From assembly GCF_013426205.1 (NCBI RefSeq), contig NC_089425.1:4154001-4218000 (forward strand): a DNA stretch of 64,000 nt. The letters are read 5' to 3'. Every line of letters begins with the position of its first letter. Position 1 is the stretch's first letter. The notes under the pieces are model-generated. The model saw only the letters and a list, made by a program, of their open reading frames with translations. It was not told where the DNA came from and searched no databases. Positions 11,248-22,300 of this stretch are shown one piece after another. Source of the DNA: Metarhizium brunneum. Taxonomy: Eukaryota > Ascomycota > Sordariomycetes > Hypocreales > Clavicipitaceae. The position numbers and the translations under genes were made by a program.

Positions 11248-11749
11248 TTTCGTTGCGTTGTGCAAGATGGCATCTGTACGCACGTCCAGGGAAGAGCCAA
11301 GTTCGTTTGAGGAAGCCGATGAGGGGTTCAGGCATCTATCTCCATGGCATGATGCCGATGCTGCCGTGGCAAAAGGCGGGAGCGCTATGCCCGATCCGGG
11401 TCGCGCCAGACAAAGTGTAATCCAAATATCAGAGCAACCAATTCGCCGAGGTGGAGGGGCTTTGTCTATGCTCTTTACTTGACGGAGCGTCGCCAAGGCG
11501 ACAAATCTCTGCCGTAGCTTTGTACTGAAAAGTCGCGATTTGTATGCAATCCCCTTGTGATCACTGATGACGCACAACATGATCCGGTTAATGGAGTGGT
11601 GGGGAAGCGCCGCAGAAAGCGGAGTTGGTCCCCGGCTCCCCGGTGTCGGCACGAGGCCAGCATCGGCATAACCACCATCTCGAGTGCTTGTTACAGAGGT
11701 CAATTCCTTCAAAACCATCACTCATTTTACCTACTCTCATCCCATCGCA
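11248..11749. other. Divergent promoter region, no gene seen
   Basis: About 500 nt lie between the divergent starts of the small basic protein and the D-amino-acid oxidase. A frame of the small gene extends into it, but I treat that as non-coding leader. Confidence 0.5.
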
Positions 11750-13072
11750 ATGGCGGCGTCTTCCGATTCAATCGTGATTGTGGGGTGAGCCCGAGATCCG
11801 GTTCTCTTGCCGTGTGTGATGCTCCATCAAATGCTCATTGATGTTTTCCCAGCGCGGGCATTATTGGACTCGATGTCGCCCTGGTCCTTGGCAAGCGCGG
11901 GTTAGGCCAATGCATCACCATTGTTGCCGAACACCTCCCGGGTGATACTTCGCCATCCTACACCTCGCCGTGGTATGATGCTCCCTGTCCTTGCCAAACC
12001 AACATGAGTCCCGACTCCTGACCTGTCCCGCTCCAGGGCCGGCTGTAACTTCTCCGGTATATCGGGGAGCGACGCCAACGCGCTGCGATGGGACAAGCTG
12101 GGCTACGCTCACCTCACCACCCTCGCCGCTGACTATCCCACCGAGTCGTTTGTGTCGTGGACGCAATCCATAGAGTACTGGGACGCCAACGCACCCCAGG
12201 ACAAGATCAAATCCATCTCGGGATATATGAAGGACGTAGGCTTCTCCTCCCCCATTCAACAGGCAAAACACAGTCGCTCATCTCGTGCAAGTTCACCATC
12301 ATCCCCCAACAAGAACTACCCCCCGGCGTCGAATACGGCGTGTCCTGCACATCCGTCACCGTCAACGCGCCCAAACACCTCACATACCTCTACGACCTGC
12401 TCAAAGACCACTACGGCGTCCGCTTCCTCCGCCAGAAGCTCCCCAGCATCCAGGCGGCCTACGCCAGCCCCCGGACCCAAATCCTCTTCAACTGCACCGG
12501 CAACGCGGCCAGGACGCTGCCCGGCGTACAAGACGCTAAGTGCTTCCCGACCCGGGGCCAGGTCGTTCTCGCACGAGCCCCCACGATGCGCAAGAATGTG
12601 ATGCGCCACGGCCGGGACTACGAGACGTACATTATCCCGCGGCCGCAGTCCAACGGCAACGTCATCCTGGGCGGCTTCATGCAAAAGGGCAACAAGTAAG
12701 TCGGCTTCACAGTCTTCATGTCCCGGCGCCAAGTGTCTGATTCTGTTCACCACCCGCAGCGACCCGTCTACATATGGCCACGAAACAGACTCGATTTTAA
12801 GGCGCACAAAGGGTCTCTGTCCTCGGGAGCTGCGCGACGGACCGTGCGAGGTGCTGGCTGTGTTTGCGGGCGCCCGGCCCTCACGCGAGGGCGGAGCGAG
12901 GATCGAGCGCGAGAGCATCTCTGTCGGCGGATCTGAACGCCTCTTGGTGCACAACTATGGCGCTGGCGGCACTGGGTTCCAGGCTGGCTATGGCATGGCG
13001 CTTGATGCTGTTGCCTGCGTCGACGACGTGCTGCGGGAGCTGGAGCAGCTGGTGAACCGGGCCAAATTGTAA
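11750..13072 (+). CDS. D-amino-acid oxidase, peroxisomal
   Basis: Exons 11750-11784, 11853-11972, 12037-12235, 12292-12695 and 12760-13072 join in phase to 356 residues, the normal length for the family. The FAD-binding GAGIIGL begins at residue 12. Diagnostic DAAO stretches follow: EHLPGDTSPSYTSPWAG, ISGSDANALRWDK, NCTGNAARTLPG, PTRGQVVL, and near the end HNYGAGGTGFQAGYGMA. The enzyme oxidatively deaminates D-amino acids to 2-oxo acids, ammonia and hydrogen peroxide. The protein ends in Ala-Lys-Leu, a functional variant of the PTS1 tripeptide, so import into peroxisomes is expected, consistent with the peroxide product. Every intron has a canonical donor. Confidence 0.95.
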
Positions 13073-14750
13073 CTTGGGCGCTGGTGATGGTGTTGCTGCG
13101 CAGCGGCAAACGCGCGAGGTCCTTCTGAGGGCATGTATCTGGAAGGACTAGTAAGTCAATAGATGACGAGTGGCGAGGAAGGGACATGGCCGGATATTTT
13201 GTTCATTAGTACAGCAGCAGTGATTGTCTGGTACACTTGACGCTTCCCGCGTCCAACAGAGCTTTGTGCCTGCGAATTTTAGTAATGGGCGGCCAGCCTA
13301 TCGCAGCCGGTGAAGCAACTTGTTAGTTATGGTGGCCTCTATTGTCGCAAAGAAGGGAAAAAAGGCCTGCTATTGTATGAGAATAGTCAGTGTGTGTCTC
13401 GTCTAATCCCCCCCAAGCGCGCAGAGTTGAGACGATAATGCCAGTTTCAGCTGCTCTCGGTGGTCCTGTTTATATTCCAATATTTGGCACAAATCCACCG
13501 CACCATCCATGTCAGCCTTTGGTGGTTTGGGATAATCTTGGAAGCTACGGAGCGTGGCCTTGGCTGAAACACATTGTTAACTCGACTTGTTAACTACTAT
13601 CTGTTAAAGTTTAGTGATTGTCTCATGCCGCTAACAGCCTCCCTGTGTTGGGTTTCACGTTTTAAGGGATAACCGAAATATTGTGGGGGGCAAATAACCC
13701 AAGAGAAACGGCATTAACCGGGGATGATCTGAAGAGTATCATATATATTATGATGCGGCCCTTGATTCATAAACGAGCCACTACTCGTTTAAGTTGCTGC
13801 TAGCACGAGACTGCCTTGGTTGGCATTACTGTACACCCCGGCCATGTTTTGACAAAGTTTGCATCAGATGCCCGATTAGTTCCCGGATGCCTAATGAGGG
13901 CAGACGGGGCTCCTTATCTGCTCTGATCCTGGAAATTTGTGATTCGCATTGATGCGCCTCATCTTGGCGCGTAATCGGTTTGCGTGCTGTAGCGCCTCAA
14001 CTTCAACCCAGAAAACGCGGACGGGCGTCTCTTTGGCGATACCCTTCTCCACTTCCACATGGCCGAAATGATGTCATCTCCCGGTTGATATGTTCCCCAA
14101 GATTCCAAGATGGCTTCGGAGGGAATCATTGACTTGTGGAGCCCCGTGACGGCAAAAATCACGGCCGCATCCGCCATGCGGCCGATATTACGACTAGTGA
14201 TAGATGAGTGATTGATGACGGAAGCCATGATAAATACACGAGAGTTGAATCTGTCATAAAAAGACGTCCCAAGATACTGCGGCAAAATTGATGTGGTCTC
14301 TCTTAAAATTTTAAAGCCTCCCCAACCACGTGGTGTGAAATCAACATGAGAAGGATAGTCACGTTTCAGGTCTTCTCCGCCATTGTTTGTAATAGAGCTC
14401 GCTCTGCATTTGGGTTATATCCTCGTCTTGTGTTATACATGCTCGCCTAGCATTTATTGGTATCATATTTGCATCATATTGCCACGAGTCGTGTACGCAT
14501 ACTTGTCCGCTGTTTATGCTTACTGGACTGGGGGATTGAAGCCGGAAAGACTCTACCGGTGTTTCACCTCTGATATTCTAGAAACCGACTTTTCGGCTTT
14601 GAGTCTGTCCCACGCATGTTTCACCAGGGCTACATATCAACCGACTTCTTGTATACATAGAGCTCTCTAGGTCAACCTGGCTGCTTCGTTATGCAACTTT
14701 CCAACCATCCCTCACATCCATATGTCTGTCGAGATCTTATAGTAGAAATC
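13073..14750. other. Intergenic, 1.7 kb, no gene seen
   Basis: AT-richer than its surroundings. The longest frame (13959-14285, minus, 108 codons) has no recognisable domain and no splice context, so I do not call it. The last part is the promoter of the S41 peptidase gene. Confidence 0.5.
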
Positions 14751-16990
14751 ATGAGGATTCATGTGCTCTTAGTAGCTGGAACAGCCCATGCCGCCTTTCG
14801 ACAACGCTGGAGCATGCAAAAGGTTACAAATGCCCCGTCCAGCGTCGTCGCAGCAGATTCACAACAAGCTAGCCAGGATCCATGTGCAATTATTAGCAAA
14901 GCTTTCGAGGCCGTTGCTACGAACAAAACGTCCAATGGGCCTATAATTCTTGACTTGAGGCCATCTGTAGGAACTGCATGTCGCAAATCACTCCCGGTGA
15001 TGCAAAAGGCCAACCTCAAGCTTCTGGACTACCTCCGGCCATACATCGAGTTTCAGAGCACCATAGAGCTCCTAAAAGATCCTCCACCAGAGTACTTGCT
15101 CCCTGGCGTCGATATCATGGGCGGCATGCAGGCCATGAGGCAAAAGCTTGAGAACAACAGTTACGAGTCACAGCTAGACGTGATGACTGACTTGCACAAC
15201 ATTGTAGGCGGAAAGAAGAATTTTGAGCATTAATAGGTGAGCCGCAACTGACAACAAGATAGTTTGTCGCGGCAAGCGACAATCACTTTGGCTACCTACC
15301 GGGCCTATTCAGCGCATTTCGATATGCCCGACCCGATCTTAACTTCAGATCTATTTCGACCGATGGATTCGATATGCCACAGATTTTCGACGCACAGGAT
15401 CTTTTAGCCCTCGAAAATAAGACGTATACGCCGTCTCCTGTTGCCACAATTGATGGTCAGGAGGTATACGAATTCCTGGAGAAGGAGGCCATGGGCGTGC
15501 CTCAAGGTCATCAAGATCCGGATGCCAAGTTAAATTTACTCTTTGACTCAATTCCATTAAGAGCTGCCGGAGGTGGAAGCGCAGCTAGGTTTTCCATCCT
15601 CGAGATCCCGGACAGCTACACCATTGTACATAAAAACGGCACCTTGCGGATTGTGACAAACTCTATCGTTACTCTTCCAGATGTAAATCTCACAGGCATC
15701 CGGTCCGGCCAAGAATTCCAAAAGAGATTTGAAATTCCTCCGCGGAACAAAACAGCTGAGACTCCGCCGCCGGCACCACCTAGGAACGAGTCTGCTCTTG
15801 TTGATTATCCAACGCCCCTCGTCAAGCACTCTGATGAGTTTGTTGCGAGCTATGCTCTAAACGACACTGAGATGCGCGACACCATGGTCATTTCATTCCT
15901 CAGTTTCGTTTCCCTCGTAAAAGAGGATATTTTAGCCAATGAAACTGCTCTTGGCTCATTTGTGCGCCAGTTCGGAGACGTCATTGACCAAACAGCCAAA
16001 GCAGCCAAGGAGCAAGGCCGGGACAAGCTCATCATCGACATGTCCGCCAACGTCGGCGGATCACTCGACCTCACAGACTTTGCATACACCACCTTCTTCC
16101 CAGGGGCTCGCTTCGACAGCTTTGACCGGTACCGAGTCGACAGCGGGCTCAACTTCCTAGCGCGCGGCGCAAGCCCCAAGGCCGTGTTGAGACTTTTCGT
16201 CGCGCCAGAGGGACTACCCATTGACGCGGCGAACCGCACAATCGACTCTCCCGACGCCTTGTTTGCACCCAGGCCCATCCAAGGCCAGAACATGACTGCC
16301 GAGTTTCACAGGAACGCGTCCACGCGCTACTTTATCAAGCCGGACGTGTTTCTGCGCGGCTACGAGCCCAACGAGACGGCGGCGAGGCGCGAGCCCCCCT
16401 GGAAGCCCGAGAACATGGTCATTCTCACCGACGGGCTGTGCGCGTCGGCCTGCACCATCTTCACGGGCCTCTTGGTGCGCAACTTTGGCATTCGCACCAT
16501 TGCCCTCGGCGGGCGGCCCCTCAACAAGCCCATGCAGGCCATAGGGGGCGTCAAGGGCACCCAGGTCTTTGCCAACGCCGAGATTCAAAACATTACAGCC
16601 GACGCGGTGAGAAAAAGCGCGGGCCAGGCTCGTCAGCAGTCGGCTCGGTCCATCCCCAGCGTACGGGATGCGCCTCTTTTGCCGCTCATGCAAGAGCCCG
16701 GCAGCGGCGGGTCGGTCAACTTGCGCAACGGCTATTCGCAGGACGATGTGGACGGGTTCCCGTTGCATTTCAAGTATCAAGCTGCGAATTGTAGGCTATT
16801 TTACACGAGTAAGATGCTCACCGATGTGGCTGAGACGTGGCGACGGGCGGCGCTGGTTGCTTTTAGGAACGGGACGTGTGTTCCTGGGTCGACTGTCAAC
16901 TCGGACGGGACAATGGGAGCCAAGGCACCTGAATTTGACCCGGACGTGCGAGGGAGGGCACCGGGAGTGCCTAGGCCTACTCTCGAATGA
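14751..16990 (+). CDS. Secreted peptidase S41 family protein
   Basis: Exons 14751-15203 and 15263-16990 join in phase 0 to 726 residues. The 59-nt intron was placed to give the conserved DNHFGYLPGLF stretch right after the junction. A short hydrophobic N-terminus (RIHVLLVAGTAHA) is a plausible signal peptide. An early 'DPCAIISKAFEA' segment is typical of fungal proteins of this group. The catalytic region, TDGLCASACTIF, has its likely nucleophile at Ser546, followed by a conserved glycine-rich IALGGRPL segment. Many NxS/T sites fit secretion. Bacterial tail-specific proteases are the best-known relatives; fungal members are extracellular with unknown substrates. Catalytic competence beyond the serine is not verified. 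Confidence 0.85.
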
Positions 16991-18110
16991 CCGGGCCTAG
17001 CTGGTGCTTCTTGGAACTTGGGAGCTTGTATTATCTGTTTACAAATAAAATAATGCCGAGTGGGTTTTTATGTTCACGCTTATGCTAGCATTGCGCTTTT
17101 ATTATATTTATAACCTAGTCTATAAAGGGATTTACTGGTATAATCTTAACTAGAGTCTATTTCAGTAATAGCTAGCCTTGTATTTTTTTACTTAAAACTA
17201 TAAGGACATCCGAAACCCGACGAAACTGACCGGGGTCTCGACATGCTAGAGCATCGAGCAGCTTACTTTCTCGAGCAGCTCCAAACTAAAGCCGCCCAGA
17301 CGAAACGTCGGGGCTGTTGCTTCCGGAGATACAGTGTTGAAGTCTGCTGCCGGAAAATCGACGATTTTGATAACAGGATTGCCCGTCTTCTGCCGGAAGC
17401 GTTGGTCTCCCCTGTGGATATTGTGTCATCTGGGTCGTGGGGTCCTGCAGGAAAATAGTTGCCGTATGAAATATCCACATTATAAACCTCGTCAATTACA
17501 CCTGTACGTGGATTTACGGCGTTAATTCTGATGGCAGTGAGTTGTGAACACCGTATAAGGTCCGAAAGTCAGCTGCCTGTACAACTCACAAGCGCGTCAT
17601 GGACAATTCTCCGCTTGTTCCGTGTCGCATACGAGGCATACGGACTGGCAACTGCGGTCTAACTCCCGGAACGTGACTCTTGGGGAAGATGAGCAATAAC
17701 GTTTGTGGCAGACCGTGTGGCTGATGGTTGCAGCAACCGTTGACGTATTCTATGGGTCAACGCTTCAAATACTGGGTGATGGTTTGTGGCGTCATGTTCG
17801 ATTGCCAGTGAATTGCTACAGGCCGGACTACATTGGGAATAGAACATTGAACAGAAAACTGGACAGCCTGGTTGCTGCTCTCGGTCAGACTGTCAGGCTA
17901 CCTTTGGCATCATTGATGTTACACGGTCTGTTATGGTTCCCTGGTATATATACGACGAACATATATTACCTATTAATCCTAAGAACTACTAGTAGTGCAA
18001 GCCCACTCACAGTCGGCCGAGCTTAAACTCTAAAAGAGAACTCCATACAACGACTGCAAGTACCCTCTACAAGTTACTTTTGAGTTCCCGTTATAGCCAA
18101 GTCTAGGCTC
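16991..18110. other. Intergenic, 1.1 kb, with a short shared repeat near 18.0 kb
   Basis: AT-rich and without supported genes. Short frames on both strands around 17.2-18.0 kb overlap one another and show no homology. The only notable sequence is the 50-nt element at 18011-18060. Confidence 0.5.
18011..18060. repeat. 50-nt dispersed element, copy 1 (3' flank of a secreted-protein gene)
   Basis: It matches 50972-51021 at 41 of 50 positions without gaps. Two blocks of 17 nt are identical: cggccgagcttaaactc and gagaactccatacaacg. Both copies have the same orientation and lie 50-150 nt beyond the stop codon of a minus-strand gene for a small cysteine-rich secreted protein. Confidence 0.7.
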
Positions 18111-18498
18111 CTACATGTACACTCCACTGCCGCCACAGACTAGCTGCACACTACCCCAAGTATCGGTAGGGTCGTGGCTGGCACAAGTTCCGGATTCGAC
18201 AGCACGGTTACGGACCTTGCAGGATCCATCTCTATAGATTGTAACTAACCTCAAGTAAGCCTCTAGAACTTGTATTAGTCGCGGGGTTGCTATAAAACTT
18301 ACAAGTACACTGTGGCCCAACGTATGGCGCACTCAGAGACAGATACGAGTTCGAAATAGGGCGGCATGACCCTACTGGAGCGATATGTTGATAGCCATGT
18401 CCTTGGCAACTGTAATCTGCAAAGAGTTTGAATTGCGGGAACTTGGCAGCAGCGCTAGCCACAATACTGGCAGCGGCGAGAATACTTGCAGTATACAT
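18111..18498 (-). CDS. Small secreted six-cysteine protein
   Basis: Exons 18498-18303 and 18229-18111 join in phase to 104 residues; the intron has a GTAAGT donor. Residues 1-18 (YTASILAAASIVASAAA) are a clear signal peptide. Mature cysteines are at 31, 45, 64, 69, 81 and 97, an even number suited to three disulfides. I do not recognise the family. A TATA box at 18596-18603 sits 98 nt upstream of the start. The 3' flank carries the 50-nt element shared with the cystine-knot-type gene near 51.2 kb. The acceptor choice (AG at 18230-18231) is the only one that keeps the cysteine-containing second exon in frame. Confidence 0.75.
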
Positions 18499-19364
18499 AT
18501 TGTAGTATTTGGTGTAAAAGAGAAAGTTCTTGCGGTATTGTGTGCTGTTTATTTACGGTAGTTCTTGTCAGTATAATATTAGAGGCTACGCCGTGTATTT
18601 ATACTTGTAAGATTGTCTTGTTGCTTGGCTGGCAGCCAAATTACAGAATAGATAGGTAAGTTGGCAGCCTAAATATTGCGGATCTTTTGACTTTCACTTT
18701 TCTTGTTTAAGGTTTAGTTAATAAAGTTACGATTTTTTTCTGTTGGAGAGGGGAGGGGGCTTACACTTGACCCGGCAAAGAGTTTTACAGTAAGTTATGT
18801 GGCTTACAAGATAAACCTATTTGTCTACATATGTACCTTGAAGCAGTAAACCTGCCTCGAAGAATTATATCTCCAATTGCTATTACAATTAGCGTTACAA
18901 GTTAATAGCAGAATAGCCAAGTAATGGCAGATAAATAGCGGTTTGCCCTTATACTCTTTTTTCCTCCGCGGCGAGCGCGGGGCCGACGTAGTTTTGCGAC
19001 GCGTCGGCCATTTCCGCGTCGTACGTCGTCGTGCAGCTCGGAGGTCCATTCGGACATGGCAATGACTGATGCAGCGAGTTGATGCTGCCAGACAGCTGGT
19101 ATAGCGCACGCGTGGTAAGCTACGTTGTTGTCTGTTGTTCGGCCTTTGCGAAACCAGCTTGTCAGTTCTGTCGACTAATCTCACCTGGCCAAACGCAACC
19201 GAAATAGGTGACACGCATGAATTTAGACAATTGTAAACTGAAAAGTACTTGACCATGTACATTAGCAAAATTGAGAGTTATATACCACAAGCAGCGCTAT
19301 TTTCACGGAAGAGGCTATATCTACAATCTGGTACCATCTACTCCTGCGCGCTTTCTGCGCGCCG
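18499..19364. other. Intergenic downstream of the PKS, no gene seen
   Basis: AT-rich. A 147-codon minus-strand frame (18825-19268) is basic low-complexity without domains and is not called. Confidence 0.5.
18596..18603 (-). promoter_or_regulatory. TATA box of the six-cysteine secreted protein gene
   Basis: TATAAATA on the minus strand, 98 nt before the ATG at 18498. Confidence 0.55.
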
Positions 19365-22300
19365 TCAGTGCGCGAGCTTCTTCAATATAGACTCGCTCAG
19401 CGTTGTAAGCGTTCGCGATCCCACAATCTCCAGAGCGCTGATTTCGACATTAAGTTCGGCACGCAGCCAGTTCCGCAACTCGACTGCAACTAGCGAGTCA
19501 ACACCGTAGTTGGCCAGCAAACGCATAGGATCGATAGACTCGTCAATGCCCAAGCTACGCATCAGCACCGTGTTCAAGAGCTCCGTGGCAGCAGCCAACA
19601 GGGTCTCCTGCGCAACCCCTCCCTTGCTGGCGCCCTTGAGGATGGCCAGCTTGCTAGACGCCGACGATGCTGTGCCGCTCGAGCCCGACGAGGTGCCCGC
19701 GGCCGCCCGCAGCGAGCTGAAGCGGTGGACAGCTTCGAACGGAGGGTTGCCGGGGGTAATTGCCGTGATGAGCTGCCCGGCCTGCTGCGGGTTGACCTTG
19801 CCAGTCTGCAGGAGGATGCTGGATCGGATGATGCGGTGCAGCAGAGCTTCGTTGATGGGCTTCCACCCGCGTGACTCGAAGATGCGGCCGAGCATGTCCT
19901 TGTCCTTGAGGTATCCCACCTCTTCGACGGGGCCGAGGTTGATGGCGTTGGCAGGAAGGCCCTGCTGGATGCGGTATGCCGCGAACGAGTCGAGGAAGCA
20001 ATTTCCAGCGGCGTAGTTGGACTGTCCTAGCTGGCCCAACAGGCCGCTCACACTGGACAGCATGGTGAAGAAGTCGAGGGGCGTCGGCTGCTCCAACGAT
20101 GCCCTGTGCAGGTTCCATGTTCCGTCGACCTTGGGAGAGATGGGCTCGCGGAACTCGCCCGGCGTCATGGTGGTGAACATGCGATCCCGCAGCACCATGG
20201 CGCCCTGGATCACACCGACGACGGGCTTGGACGCCGAGGCGAACGCTCGTCGGACGTCGTCGAGGCTGGTAATGTCGCCCGTGACGAGGTCCACGCTGCA
20301 GCCCAGCGAGTTGCAGTCGTAGACCGTCTTCTGCGATTTTTCATCTTCGTAGCCGCTGCGTGAGATGGCGACAATGTTCTTGGCGCCGCTCCGGGCCAGA
20401 TAGACGGCCAGGCTGCCGCACAAGCCCTTGAAGCCGCCGGCGATGAGGTACGACCCGTCGGCGCGGAGGCGAAGCCGTGGCGCTGCTGGCCGGTATTCAA
20501 TCGGTGTGGTTCTGGCCTTGTCGTACGAGATGACCACCTTGCCAATCTGCTTGCCGCGCTGCATGTAGCGGAAAGCCTCGACAGTTTGCTCGAATGGGAA
20601 GACTTTGCATACGTGGAGCGGCTTGATGTGCTTGTGCGCAATCAAGTCCATGATGTACTCGCCCGTCTTGCGCGTCGTTTCGTCGGTGATGCTGGGACGC
20701 GAAAGATCTAGCGGTCGGTACGAGCAGTTGCGGTCAAACGGCTCCATGGACAGGTTGTTGCGGTCGAGCATATCCTTCTTCCCAATCTCGATGAGGCTAC
20801 CATTCTCTGCAATGCACCTCCACGACTCATGCAGCAGATCCCCGGTCAGCGAGTTGAGGCAAAAGTCCACGCCGCGGCCACCCGTGGCCCTCATCAGCTC
20901 TGGGCCGAACGAGACGGAGCGGGAGGAAAACATGCGGTCCCTGGGAATACCGTAGTTTTCCGAAAGGAAATCGCGCTTGGCCTCTGTGCCCACCGTCACG
21001 TAGATCTCGGCGCCGATGTACTTGCAGAGATCGATGGCCGCCAGCCCGACGCCGCCCGACGCCGAATGGATCAACACCGAGTGCCCCTTCTGGATGTTGG
21101 CCATGGTCACGAGGCCGTAGACGGCCGTGTGCACGGCGATGCCAAAAGTGGTGCCCTGTTCAAAGGAGATCCAGTCCTGCAGGAGATAGACGGCGTGCCA
21201 GCGGTTGCGGACCTTGTTGCCAAAGCAGCCACCGTCACGGCGGACCATGAGCACTCTGTCGCCGGGCTTGACGGTGGTGACGTCTCGTCCGATTTCAGTG
21301 ACAACACCGGTGCATTCAAGCCCAAACAGACGCTCGTTGGCGGGGACAAAGCCCATGGCATTGGCCAAGTCCTTGAAGTTCATGCCGGCGGCGCGCACCT
21401 CAATCTCGACCTCGTCATCTTTCAGGGGGGGCATGTCTGGGATCTCAGTGTACGTGAGCGTATCCAGGGTGCCGGTCCTGTCACTAATGAGTCTGATGGT
21501 AGATTGATGGCCGCCGATGATGTCCTTGACCTTGTCGGCGCCGTGCTGACTGTCATGCTCGAGTTTGTTCACGGCCTCATCAGAGACAACACGACTGGTG
21601 TAGAAGACGCCCTTGCGCTCCACAAACTCGCTGTCCACCTTGGACACCTCGGAGAGCTTGCGCAAGTGTTTCAGGGCTCTGTCTATGGCGCCAAAACTGG
21701 CATGGCTGTCGTTGGATTCGACATCGAGACACACAAATACATTGCGGGGATACTCGGCCTTGAGTGACCGAGAAGCACCAAACATGAGACTGAGCTCCGG
21801 AGTGCTGACTTCCATTTGCGATCTGCAATGTACCGGTTAGCTGAGTCGTACAACGAACTGACTAGTCAAGTGTGCCTAGCTGCACGTTTTCATCCAAACT
21901 TACCCCTTGGTGACCCAAAGGATCTTGCACTCGCGCTCAAGCAATCCCCGCAGCAGTTCAAACTGCTCATCCAGCAAGTCAGTCAAGACGGGAGAAAACA
22001 TTTCATCCAAGACAAGAACGGTGCTCTTGTCCACGATTCCGTCCAGGGAGAGACTTTGCTCAACAATCTGCCACCCTTGCTTGGCCAGGGCATCCCGGGC
22101 AGCATCAGTAGAACCATTGCTGGTTTTGAAGTGCACCAGGTTGACAACCTTGTCAGCCGAGTCTTCGGCCTGAGAAGCACTGTTGCTGGCGATGCCAAAG
22201 AACATGACGTGTGAAGGGCCGTCTCCAGAGAGCTTGACAGTGTTGTACCCAGGAACAGCGACATCCACCTCCTTAATCCGGTCTGAAATGCCATGTTAGT

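Noticed and set aside
20829..21767. 312-codon plus-strand frame antisense to PKS ER region
   Set aside because: Shadow of the PKS coding strand with no recognisable motif.
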